The notes under the pieces were generated by a model. The model ran no database searches and was not told the origin of the DNA. It worked only from the letters and a program-made list of their open reading frames with translations. A stretch of DNA of 64,000 nucleotides. Source: Atopsyche davidsoni (Eukaryota; Arthropoda; Insecta; Trichoptera; Hydrobiosidae). This document shows positions 13,237-24,090 of this stretch, in pieces; position 1 is the stretch's first letter, and the number at the start of each line of letters is the position of its first letter. The DNA lies in the NCBI GenBank assembly GCA_022113835.1, contig JAILWY010000008.1, forward strand, positions 5,014,001 to 5,078,000. Direction: 5' to 3'. Made by a program: the position numbers and the translations under genes.

Positions 13237-15753
13237 CTAGATTTCAGAGATTTCAGTATTTTGGTAAACTGTTCGCAGCAGGGTAAAGTAGGACCATGCT
13301 GCACTTAGAATCTAAAAAACAATATCAATGCACTTTTATTAAATCTCATACAGCTTCATTCTGGTATAATTATAAAACGTTATGAGATTTATATGATTTA
13401 AATACAGTTGATGTGTTATTTGGGAACACATATTGGTAAAAAATACGCAGACCTATGACTATGTATGAAATATGAGATTCAGATTTAATCAAATATTTTT
13501 ATTATCAGTGAGATGGTCACGAAGGTTTTCTGAAGAGAAGCACCTGGAAAAGAAGTACTTACAGATGAAAACGTGAGTAAAGACACATCGGAATATCCCA
13601 TCGCAGACAAGACGATTGGCTTGTGGGCTCTCGTCTGCAGCATCAGGACCCCTTTACAGTAGGAGCTGCTAGCTGAGGTCCAGGCGCTGTTGAAGGCGGC
13701 ATCACCCACCTTCTTACTCTGGTAAGTTATATAATTTAAAATTAAAATTAAATTATTTGATTACTATCGTAGTGTCTACTTAACCATAATTTTTTTTAAT
13801 ACCAAGAGTGTCTAAAGTAAAACTAAAAATTGATCAGTTCTCAGGTGAACCTCTACGAGGACGCAGTATGCAAAAAATCGAGCGTACTTTGCACGACAAT
13901 CAAATGGTAACTAACCAATCGCATTCTGTTGCGATGATAACCCGAACTTAACGATAAAAAATACCCAAAATAAAAGGACGCAATTAGCTAATTGCCAATT
14001 GGTTGCATGTTGTGTTGCTGCGTGTGTAGCCGGCTTAACTAATCGCGATCCGGAAGTGAGCGTGTTTGGTCGATTGTCTATATTACTGGATATTTATTGG
14101 CCTCTCTTTAATTAAAGCAGCTGTTTTTATTTGAAATAAAAATTAATTAAATGTTAAGATAGTAAAATATACGATATTATATAAAAGTTCAAGAGGAAAA
14201 ACTTGAGGGTATTTAAAATAATACATAATTGAAAATAAAGTGGTAAAGATTTGCTCTTGCTTTCCCTGAAAAAAAGATTGCATCAAATATATTATTTAAT
14301 ATAATATAATTTAAATATAAACAGGTAAGCTTCTTGGTATTATCTAGAGTCCTGAGAGTGTGATGTATATTTTAGGCATCAACTTCTAAAAAAAATTAAT
14401 TAATTGCCTGTGTGTACCTCATCCATGAGTTTGTTTCCATACCAAGATATCATCAGTATTTGTGACAAATTCGATGTTAGAAACATAAGGTATTTCACAA
14501 ACATTGCTGGAGGTGCGATCTAAAACAAAAATTTTACCCCATTAAGTGTGAAAAACAGGCTGATTAAATAGTAAAAGAAAAAATTTCTGTAACTATACTA
14601 ACCGTGAGAGAAAATAATAGTAGGCAGATCGACAGAGAGCTCACACATAAACTTGCAAGTAAAATAAAGCAAAATATTGATTCGACTTCTTTGCTTAATC
14701 TGAAAATATGTATTACAAAAAAGTATTAAAAAAAAACATTTATATTTATATCTAAAATCATTATTCGGCTCATAATTTAAGTAATAATTTCGTAAGTCTG
14801 AATTTCAGCTGTGTAGACACTTTGACACTGAATTCTGTACCTGATTATTTTATTGTGATATATGATAGCTTGCTTCAGTTTGTATTCCACCTGTCGCTCA
14901 TCTGAGTCGAGGGTGATTCTTTCAATTTTTTTGCAAAGAATCTGAAAGTGCATGCAGAGATGGGCCACTGAAATAAAAAAGAAGCAGTCCCCGCTTGAAA
15001 TAGCTGCAGTAGTGAACACCGCTGAAAAAAAAAATCAAACATACATATTTATAATATCATACATTGATAACTAAAAGTCAGATATTTTGATTTTTGATTT
15101 AATAATTCATAAAATTCAGTAAAATAAAGATATAAAATTGTACCTCCATAAGACTGCGAGACGTAGAGAGCACTGTAAATCCAAAAGCTTTTTTCATAGC
15201 TAAAAGGATACCACATGGGGAAAGGAAGAAAAAAGGTAGCGTTTCCACCGAGCAGGTGGCTTATGATGATGACTGTAAGTGGAAAAAAATCATACACGAT
15301 CGACAAAATATTCGTCACGATGGTATACACCCAGCAGAACTGATTGGTGGGCACCATGGAATCGTTGACAATCTTCAAAATCTCTTCATCCTTACTCTCT
15401 TCTGGCCATAATTCTCTGAAGTCCTCGATCAGATCGCTGATCTGCTTCCGCTTGTAGACGATCGTTAACGACTTGAGCTCACAGAAGAAGCTCAAGATGA
15501 AGCACGGGATTAATTCGGCTATTTTGAGGAACCTCTCTTCGCTTTCATAGCCTGCGGAGACCGCCTGCACAATTATCTGAGTCATTTCTGTCGTCATGCA
15601 AAACAGCAGGTGAAAAAATCCAAAATAGTACATGGCTCTTTGAAATAGTAAAAAATTAGGAGTACGTTTTGTACTTTTTTTGTATATATCGCATAATCCA
15701 ATTATATATAATGCTATGTCCATAGTTTTAAGCATTTCGTCGAATGAAATCAT
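13237..15753 (-). CDS. Odorant receptor (7tm_6), complete six-exon gene, left member of tandem pair
   Basis: Exons, in coding order: 15753-15144, 15021-14841, 14699-14603, 14519-14418, 13718-13563 and 13311-13237 (stop TAG). All introns have GT/AG ends, the frame stays open at phases 1, 2, 0, 0, 0, and the product is 406 aa, a normal length for the family. Visible family marks are NQFCWVYT (about residues 137-144), LPFPMWYPF (176-184, before TM4), DCFFFISVAHLCMHFQILC in exon 2, EVESIFCFILLASL in exon 3, QILMISWYGNKLMDE in exon 4 and SAAWSYFTLLRTVYQ at the C-terminus (about 385-399). There is no signal peptide, as expected for N-inside receptors. It should act as a ligand-tuning subunit with Orco. 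I chose the ATG at 15753 because it aligns with the paralogue's MVTF start; an in-frame ATG at 15819 would add 22 residues. A retrotransposon tail lies just after the exon 5 donor, in intron 5. The ligand cannot be inferred. Confidence 0.92.
13506..13556 (+). mobile_element. Non-LTR retrotransposon 3' tail in intron 5 of the receptor gene
   Basis: CAGTGAGATGGTCACGAAGG followed by TTCTGAAGAGAAGCACCTGG closely matches 52071-52121 and 58366-58418, the conserved end of a non-LTR element. It lies antisense to the receptor, with its end only a few bases inside the intron from the exon 5 donor at 13563/13562. Confidence 0.55.
13800..14110. other. CpG-richer segment inside intron 4 of the left receptor gene
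   Basis: The intron (14417-13719) is much longer than introns 1-3 and holds a segment with many CpG dinucleotides (for example CTAATCGCGATCCGGAAGTG and AAAATCGAGCGTAC), unlike the surrounding A/T. It has no coding signal. It may be a regulatory element or an old insertion. Confidence 0.35.
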
Positions 15754-15884
15754 CGCTGATTGATTTTTTACGTCTATTGTGTCAGGCTTGAGAAGTATCA
15801 CTCTATTGATTGATATCAAACGACTTGTCTTTGTTTTATGTGTGAGTACAGAAATGTTCAGATGAGTTCAAGCTAGTCCAGCGG

Positions 15885-15900
15885 TATATTATATATTATA
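15885..15900 (-). promoter_or_regulatory. Possible TATA box of left receptor gene
   Basis: On the minus strand TATAATATATAATATA lies about 65-80 bases before the upstream in-frame ATG at 15819. The position suits a core promoter, but such words are common in AT-rich DNA. Confidence 0.2.
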
Positions 15901-16640
15901 TGTAATCAAATATTGAAAAATAGGATTATTGATTCAAAAAATTGTATGAAGATGTATGTTACTAAATAGTTATAGATATTGTTTCTTAATTTTTTTTGAA
16001 TCTGAACAGAATGTGTTAAGTGAAAAAAAAAATTAAAATTTAACAGCACCAAATTTGTGAGCAGAAAATATTAGAGCTAGATTAAAAATATTTTTTTATT
16101 AAGTTGTTTCCTTGTCATTTATTATTTAAACTAAAATTTCAAATGCTTGAGAATCGCTTAGATATAAATAGTGGTACATCTGTTTTTAAAGCAATTTAAA
16201 TGCATTAATATTTCAGTTAAAATTGTCATACTGAGGATTTTCAATGTAATATTGAGTGACTTTTATTAATTCAGCATTCTCACATACGAAGATTTATTGG
16301 CGTGTATTTTCAGGCAGATTTTCTCGGTCCGTAAGTGCAACTATAAATTTTAAATAGAATAATGGCTGTTTGATTTGACATTAAAGCAAATTATATGCAT
16401 GAAATGAATCAATGAATTGCATCTGTATGGAAAATTAGTTTAACTTTTAGCGTATTATTTTTTTAAAAATATAAAGTATGAAAACAATCAATGCGTTATA
16501 ACACCTAGAACACACAAATGGTCGTTGTTTTCTGTTTTCTAACGTTTTATTCTCGGTGGAGATGTTCCTAGTAAAACACGCCAGTAGAACACGTCACATA
16601 GTTTTATTTGAGTTTTATTTATTATTTGTGAATTTTAGTC
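15901..16640. other. Intergenic, AT-rich
   Basis: Nothing recognised. AT-rich DNA between the left receptor's upstream side and a GC-rich patch. Confidence 0.5.
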
Positions 16641-16995
16641 TTGCGGGGAGTTCTTTGTCTCACAGAGCCTCGCATCTTCTACAGCTTATTTCACTATGCA
16701 CAGGACAATGTGTCGTAGAGTCAAGCGGGAGATTAGTAGGCAGGGGTTGCACCGGCGCAGGGGTGCGCTGCAAGGGTGGGTTCTCCGCGAGTTGTCTGCC
16801 GAGGGGATGATGTTCCAGCCCCGGGGGCTCCTCATCCAGCCTCCGTCACGGCCCGCCCCTGGGACTCTCTATACAGCCTCCGTCACGCTCCTGACTGACG
16901 CCTGCCTCCCCCGCAGTCGATCCTGTTTTGTACACAGCCGCGGAGGAGCATCCACTGATGCAGTTGCAAGCCACCCTTGCATAGCCATGAGATCA
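16641..16995. other. GC-rich patch of unknown origin
   Basis: About 350 bp of strikingly GC-rich sequence (TGCACCGGCGCAGGGGTGCG, CGGCCCGCCCCTGGGACTCT) between AT-rich flanks. A CCTCCGTCACG word occurs twice, about 40 bases apart. It carries open frames of 84 and 119 codons, the second arginine-rich (HRTMCRRVKREISRQGLHRR), but no known domain. It directly abuts the Penelope-like remnant at 17010, so it may be part of a composite insertion or the end of another mobile element. Confidence 0.35.
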
Positions 16996-17009
16996 CAGAT
17001 ACGGAGGAC

Positions 17010-17650
17010 CATTTATTTACTTAACATGAAAATCATATTTAAAATTTTTGAGTAAAATACTTGAGTGATTTTACACATGTTCGTTTTTATTTGTGACCGG
17101 TTTCGCCAACCTCTCATGTTGGCATTATCAAACAGAGTGAGATTTTATATAATAAAAAGCAATTAGGTTATTATAATAATAAGCAACTAAACAATTGTTA
17201 GAAGAAGAGGTTGTTGGAAAGAGAGAGAGTGATTGTCAGGTGGTAAAGGTTAATGTGATTTTAATGTACCTGACAAGTGGAGGATTCTATATAATTGTTT
17301 TTATATTAATGAGGTAATTATCTAAAGTAGTGGATTTGGGGTGTAGCAGCAGTTATGGAGTGTTGGAGTTTGTCCTGTAGTGTGTTTATCTGTAAATAAT
17401 AGGTGTTTGCGCAGTAAATGGTTTTTTTAAAGATGTGATTTAGCAATAGGAAATAATAGTGGAGACTTATTGAAAATTACCTGGTCATTGAACAGGTGCT
17501 CCGGTGTGTTATCTTTAATGCGATTGATCTCTAAAATCTCTTGGCGATTGAGTTTTGTGCCTTTATTGTTGTTGTCGAATATGTGGAAAATCACTCCAAG
17601 TATTTTATTCAAAAATATTAAAATGGAATTCCACAAAGTATTGAATTTCT
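17010..17650 (-). mobile_element. Penelope-like element remnant (C-terminal end plus terminal repeat)
   Basis: On the minus strand a frame at about 17560-17427 reads KLNRQEILEINRIKDNTPEH followed by LFNDQVIFNKSPLLFPI, resembling the LN-x-EALEI and LN(D/E)Q-F ending of Penelope-like reverse transcriptases after their endonuclease domain. Downstream on the same strand, 17131-17100 carries a hammerhead-like core, as in Penelope terminal repeats. A terminal-repeat piece (about 17578-17650; CACTCCAAGTATTTTATTCA) lies in the opposite orientation at the 5' side and matches 42730-42800. Inverted terminal-repeat pieces are common in truncated copies. The copy is 5'-truncated and not functional. Confidence 0.55.
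17100..17131 (-). ncRNA. Hammerhead-ribozyme-like core (degenerate)
   Basis: Minus strand reads TTGATAA, T, a stem GCCAAC/GTTGGC with loop ATGAGAG, then GAAAC. This is the order of a hammerhead core (CUGANGA, stem II, GAAA). The first box departs from consensus, so self-cleavage is doubtful. Stems I and III were not resolved. Confidence 0.45.
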
Positions 17651-18335
17651 TAAAAATTTTATTTTTATTTCATATAATCATGATTTATTGATTGTATTTC
17701 AAGATGTACTGAGCGAGAGTAAAAATAAACTTTTTATTCATAATAGTAAATTTCGTCACAAATTCTCTTTCATATATAAAATCGATGTTAATGTGTGTTC
17801 CAAAAACTATCTTTTCCTCGCTTTACCGAAACGGAAATTATTTTTTAATTAAACAGTTGGAAAAAACGCGGTTATAAGGCTTTGTTTTGTACTTGATCTA
17901 TAAATTGTTAGTTAAAAAAATACGATTTTAGAAACAAGGGTCCATTTTGATACTTTGATTGTAATTTGGAAATTACAAAATTTTATTTTTCATTATTTCA
18001 CTCATATTATTACCCCATACTTCTCATAAATATTCATATATTATTAGTAAAAGATTATGTTTTCACTGCCTATTATGTAGCGAGGTTTCATCTGACTCCA
18101 CACCTTATAGTTTCTCAACAAATCCTTGTATTCCAACCGCAAGACAGACACCGTTGCGGTTCTCGCGTTCGAGATTGTTCCGTCCATTGTGGCCGAGATC
18201 CAAACTAATTGCACGTTATTGGGGCATTTATTTCATAGATGGAAGTTTTCACACGGATTAGCTATAAAATATTGGTAAAGCTTTGGAAGAATAGTGAGAG
18301 ATGTTTTTTTTTTATAAATATATTCGTTAGTATTA
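17651..18335. other. Intergenic, AT-rich
   Basis: No gene seen. A slightly GC-richer patch lies at about 18085-18220. The 3' end of the right receptor gene follows. Confidence 0.5.
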
Positions 18336-21143
18336 TTATATTGACGGTTGATCCGGAATATTATCTGTTTTTTGATAAACTGTTCTTAGCAGAGTAAAAT
18401 AGGACCACGCTGCACTCAGGATCTGAAAATTGAAGGGTAGACTCATGCAGATGAGGTAAATAAAAAAAAATCTTTCCTATTGAAATTTGAGATTAAGTAA
18501 AAATATTTTTGTAGATCTGAGTTTTGTGTTAATGACTCACGGATGAAAAGGTTGATAAGGAAATGTTAGAGAATCCCATGGCAGATATTGCAGTCGGCTT
18601 GTGGGCTCTGGCCTGAAGCATCAGGACCCCCCGGCAGTAGGACCTGCTGGCCGAGGTCCAGCCACTATTGTATGCGGCATACCCCACGCTCCTGCTCTGA
18701 AAACATTTTTTCAGAGCCCAAAAAAATTTACACAAAAGTATATTTCAAATAAAATCAATGTGCACTTTTTCACATTTATCAATTTTATTAACTTTTCAAT
18801 CATAAGTATATGCCTAAATGCATGATTTTTTATTTTTCCGTGAAAAAAAATGAAGAGTTAGGGCATTATGTGTTAATTTAAGGAAAAATAATGAAAAAAA
18901 TATTTGATATGTTTAAGTACATTTTTGTCATATATTGAAAAAACTAAAGTGACTTTAATCCCCAAGTTTACGTGGCCGGTGCATTCTTGCATGAATATGG
19001 GTTCGAATCCCACACAAGTCACGATGATATTTTTCTGAGAGTTTCTTTAATTATTTTTTAATATATGAAAAATGTACTTAATCATATCAATCAATAAAAC
19101 CTGTATAGGCAAAATCGTACTTACTGTGAGACGGTCTTTACAAAAACTAATAATATAATAAAATATTTGGTATATTTTTCATATGTTTTATAGGAAAAAA
19201 CTGAAAATATTCAAATCTCATAAAAAAAAACAACTTAATAATTTAAATTGATTAAGAAAATAACTAACTTTGATATTTAAAATGTATTTTTGAAGTAGAA
19301 AAAAGATCTCCAATAATGTGTTCCAATAGTTCATACTTAAATCACGTTTTCGCTCATTTGCCAAAAGTTGGCAAATGTCTATTCTAGAGCTGTTAGTGGT
19401 AAAAAGTTGATTTAAATTAGTTAGACAGATCCAAATTAACGGTTTAAAAATGAAACGGTTGATCCTTTAAGTTTTTATGGGGTTTTAAAAAAGGTTTTAT
19501 GCATGCTTAAATGACAAGTAGCTGGTTAAACGGTTAGTGTTACAATGTGATTAGGTAATGATTTTATTGATGCCAGAGACTTACTTCTTCCATCAGCTTA
19601 TTTCCATACCAGGATATCATCAGAATTTGCGTAATAGAAGATGAAAGAAAAACAATGTATTTAACAAGTCTTGCTGGAGGTGACACCTGAAATAATATTT
19701 CATCTATTAAATTATTTTTTTACGTGTTTCAATAGTTCTGGAGTTTTGAGACATGTTCACGTTAGTCAAATTTTTTTTAAAAATAAATATATACTTAGAT
19801 ACATTTAAGGAGTTTTCAAAAATAAATTAAACAGGCTATGCGAAAAAATTAATAATGATATTTTCATGTTTTTGATTTGTCCCTGATAGAGTTCTTGTAT
19901 TTTTAAGGCTTTGAATTACTGCAAATGTCAGATATTACAAACTTACCGTTACTGAGAAAGTTAGCAAGCAAATCATCAGAGAGCTCGCCAGCAAGTTTAA
20001 AAATATAATAAAACTGAAAACTGATTCTACTTCTGCACATAGCCTAAAAAAACATGTATATACTTAATCTGAGAGTCAAATTTAAAAATTATAAATTATT
20101 ACAAGTGTAGTATAAGGAATGTGCTATAGACATTTACTATGCTGACATATTTCATAATTGAAAGTTTTGAATACTTTATACTTCATGATTTTGTTGTGAT
20201 ATATGACAGCTTGTTTCAGTCTCATCTCCATCTGATGTTCTTCCGAGAAAAGTAGTCTGTGGTTGAAAAAAGTGATCCTGTGGATGTCTCTGCAAAGAAG
20301 CTTAAAGTGCATACAAAGATGGGCCACAAGAAGACAGAAGAAACAATCAACGCTTGACACAGCTGCAGTTGTGAACATTCCTGAAAACAACCCCGACACA
20401 ATTTATCATAGTTTTGATAAAATATAAAACAGTTTGCTTTCAATAAAAATATCAGCTTTAATGTGAGATTAAGGAATGCAAGATATTTTTGTTGACAAAG
20501 CAGTAATATAATATAAAATATGCAAATAAAACGTACCTGCATAAAACTGAGAGGTGTAGAGAATGCTGTATATTTCAGGAGAGTTATTATAATCAAACGG
20601 ATACCAAATATAGTACGGAAGCAACATGTTTGTATACCCATAGAGTATCCGGTTTATAAGCATGACTATAAGAGGAAAAATGTTATACACCATTGATAGG
20701 ACGTTTGTCACGACGGTGTACACCCAGCAGAACTGATTAGTGGGCACCATGGACTGAGATATGATCTTTTCTATCTCGTCATTCTTATTTCCTTCGGGCC
20801 ATATTTTCCTGAAATCCTCGACCAGTTCTCTGATCTGCTTCCGCTTGTGGACCATGGTGTACGATTTGAGCAGACAGAAGAAGCTTGTTATGAAGCACGG
20901 AACTAATTCAGCTATTTTTAGGAATCTCTCTTCATCATCGGCGTGACTGATCGTGAGCACGGCTGCCTGTATTAGTTCTCCTGCCATGAGGGGTAGCATG
21001 TGAATAAATCCGACCACGTATAAAATTCTTTGAAACAACATAAAATTAGACTTTTTAGTAACAATTTTTTTGTATATATCGCATAATCCGATAATTATTA
21101 ACGTCTTGTCGATTGATTTGAACATTTGCTTGAATGTGACCAT
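18336..21143 (-). CDS. Odorant receptor (7tm_6), complete six-exon gene, right member of tandem pair
   Basis: Exons, in coding order: 21143-20537, 20380-20182, 20043-19947, 19686-19585, 18696-18541 and 18422-18336 (stop TAA). Every junction is GT/AG and the phases are 1, 2, 0, 0, 0, giving 415 aa. Exons 3, 4 and 5 are 97, 102 and 156 bp, identical in length to the left gene; exon 2 is 18 bp longer (an added stretch near NHRLLFSEEH). Shared marks are SMVPTNQFCWVYT, LPYYIWYPFDY (about residues 175-185), VDCFFCLLVAHLCMHFKLLC, EVESVFSFIIFLNLLASSL, QILMISWYGNKLMEE and SAAWSYFTLLRTVYQ at the C-terminus. ATG at 21143 opens the frame with MVTFKQMFKSIDKTL. It should be a multipass membrane receptor pairing with Orco. 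Intron 4 (888 bp) holds a SINE copy. The pair arose by tandem duplication; the odorant is unknown. Confidence 0.93.
18971..19140 (+). mobile_element. tRNA-derived SINE copy in intron 4 of right receptor gene
   Basis: ACGTGGCCGGTGCATTCTTG then a T arm GTTCGAATCCCACACAAGTC and the family junction CACGATGATATTTTTCTGAG. The tail (CAATCAATAAAACCTGTATA, GGCAAAATCGTACTTACTGT, GAGACGGTCTT) differs from the 7.1-kb copy but recurs inverted at 29958-30037. The tRNA 5' part is shortened. It is antisense to the receptor gene. Confidence 0.65.
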
Positions 21144-21210
21144 TTTAAATGTAAGCTTGTTTCACGTTTAGGTTTTGTCGGTTCATTGCTTCAATATGAA
21201 ATAACTCGCC

Positions 21211-21218
21211 CTTATATG
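21211..21218 (-). promoter_or_regulatory. Possible TATA box of right receptor gene
   Basis: Minus strand CATATAAGGGCG lies about 70 bases before the ATG at 21143. Spacing fits a TATA core promoter with a short leader. Weak evidence in AT-rich DNA. Confidence 0.25.
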
Positions 21219-21219
21219 T

Positions 21220-24003
21220 ACTTAAAAGGTGATTAATAAAAAAATCATATTGTTTGTAAGGCCATGTAATTGGGAACGCACGCAATGATGTAAACTACTG
21301 ATAACATCAAACTTTTATTGAGTGCTAAGATTTTAGTATGTAAATAGACAATACTTAGTTTTCTATCCATTTTATCAACGTTGTTATATAGTTTCAAAAT
21401 ATCATCAAATGATTATCCTATTGCAATATTCACTAATGAAATCGACGGAAAATATTTCTTGCATATGATATATCTTTTGCCATGGCAAAGTTTGACCAAT
21501 TAGAGACATTGTCACTGGCACAGGCTTAGCAGCGTAAGGCATTGATATGAAATAAGTAATTAACGTTGAAAAATAATTTTAACAGAAAGTTCAGTTCAGT
21601 TTTTTTGTAGAAGTTCTACTAAAATCGTCAAACTGGAACCAATATTGCATTATCTTTTTTTTTAATGATAAATATGGCTTCTAATCTGTTTAGCTGAAAC
21701 AAAATTTATGCTTCGAGAATGAGATTCAATGCAGTCTTCTTTACTTTATTTATCTTGAAATCTTTTCCACCTGGTTGGGTTCATATCACTGAGCTAAAAG
21801 TTAAAATAAATTTATTAGTTTTGTAGATTTGAGATGTCGGATTAAAATATAATGTGATTTTTGACAAAATTTCAGGAACGTGGCAGATAATATTTTTAGA
21901 ATCGGTGATTATCTCATTATGAAAAGTTTTACAGAGAATATTTAACTAATTGAATTAAATATTTATAGTAGATCTGGGAAATGAAAATTGCATGAAACGA
22001 TCCATTATATTATTATAAATTTACAGTTTTTATTAGAGTTATGTTTACAGAAAAATAATTTTATCTTCACGCTTTTACAAAACTGTTTAATTGAAAATAC
22101 ATATCGAATGTAAAATTAATGACAATTTACATAAAAATGATATTCTCGATTACCTAATAATCCAGAAAAAGTATATTACTTATGGAGATGAATAAAAATG
22201 GAAATTTATTACAATACTTTAGATTCTAAATTGCTTTATTGAATAACTAAGTTTTTAGTTTTTTGTAGGTTAAAATCTTCTTAAATAAAAAAAGGTAATA
22301 TATGTTTGTGAGTTATTTTTAAGATTTCTTTCTGAAAGTGTATTTAAGAGAAATACATTTGTAATTAAAATAAATTAAAAAAAATTTAAAAAAGGATTGT
22401 TTGAGAAACACTTTGTAGTGAAAGATAATAATTATCAATATATAAAGCAATTCAAATGCATTAATGATTTAGCTGAAATTCTCTTTGTATGGACTTACAA
22501 TCTAATATCGAGTGATTTACTCTTTAAATAATTTAATATTCTTACGTGGAATGACTCTTTGGGGTGTGTCTTATGGTAGAGTGTGTAATTTCTTCAACAT
22601 TACTATTTAATGATATATGTTGAAGTTACCAAGGGTATTAAGGTGTCACGTTTAACTTTGAAGAGAATTGATACTATTTTCACAATAAAATGTTTTAATT
22701 AAATTTAATTGGTCTAGAGTTAAGAGCTAGATTTTAAAATTATTTGAATAAAATGAAATAATAGTTTTGTCTTTGATAGTCCGGATTATTTTGTTATCAT
22801 CTATAGGAGATAACGATAATTTTTTTGTAAGCACTTTTGGGAACAAAAGAGCTAAGCTTTGCCTCTCTTAATTTAATTCGCAGCAATAGAGTCATTATAT
22901 TGTCTTTAAGATAACTATTAAATTGATTAGTAAGTCTGTCGAACAAATGTTTGATTTAATTGTTATAATATATAAGTCGTTAAAATTTTTCTTTTATTAA
23001 CTTTAAATTTTAAACAGCTAGGCATAAAGGAAACCAAATCATCTAATAAAAACGACCGCCAAAACTTACGAACATGAAGGTTTATTTTGTATTCTTTTTA
23101 AAATAGAATTGACTGTATTAATAAACTACCCCTTAAGGTTGTAGTACAGGGATTATATCTAGAGCCACTCGTTGCATTTTCAATTAATTTTGATAGAACT
23201 CATATAGGGGCAAATGCGGAGCAACGTCTTCTAGTATCACACTTGTTCATAGTATATTACAATCTATTCGTTTAATCAAGTGCATAGGTTGTTGCAATAA
23301 TTAATTATTTTTCAGAATTCTCTTGAGTCAGTAAATATATAAGTCAATAAAAAAAATTGAGGTAACACTTTATTTAAACATAAAAAATTACAAAACTATT
23401 TATTTGCATAGATTTATTGCAAGTGTTTGGTGGTACGTTTTACAATTTTCAACGATCACATGGGATTTGATTAATTTATTTTTGTGGATTTTGTAAACTT
23501 TTTATATGTTATTTGATTAAATAATAATTTGGAGGTTTTCTACCGTATAAAAAAATATCACGTGTATGCTCATTACTTTAATTTAAATAAATTGCAAGAA
23601 AATCTTATACTCTTTCTAAATTTAATATTCATGAAGCAGCTTATTCTAATGGCCATCAATATGTACAAGTATGGAGCGGACATTTTCCGTCTAAGACGAC
23701 CTCTTGCATATTTAATTTTACCTTCTAGTGCTTTTGTGTTTTTCAGGATACGCACCCATTTTCTCCATAATGAAATATTAAGTGACTCACGTGTTTTTTT
23801 ATGAGATTTTAAAATAATAAATAGTCAATTTATTTCTCATTACGAGATTTTCATATAAAAAATTCTAGGGATATTAAACCTAAAAAATATTAAGTCTACA
23901 TTTTTGTTATTTTTGAAGCTTTAAATTAACTTATAAATTTAAAAAAAACTGAAATATTCATTTCATTATAAAAAATTAATTAATTTATGCTTACAGTGAA
24001 TTG
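21220..24003. other. Intergenic, AT-rich
   Basis: Start of the gene desert. I see no coding segment, receptor exon or delimited repeat here. Confidence 0.55.
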
Positions 24004-24090
24004 TCTGCTGAAAAACCATGTGTCTCGTTGTTCAATGGGTAGCACGCTTGCTATCCTGGTAATTATAGAGTCTCGAGATCGAATCCGAGT
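24004..24090 (+). repeat. tRNA-like (SINE head-like) segment
   Basis: TTCAATGGGTAGCACGCTTG resembles a tRNA D arm/A box, and about 35 bases later AGATCGAATCCGAG resembles a B box. The T-stem does not pair properly, so it is not a functional tRNA. It is best read as a tRNA-derived relic. Confidence 0.35.

Noticed and set aside
17470..17691. Plus-strand 73-codon open frame
   Set aside because: It is antisense to the Penelope-like C-terminal frame, which has the recognisable motif.
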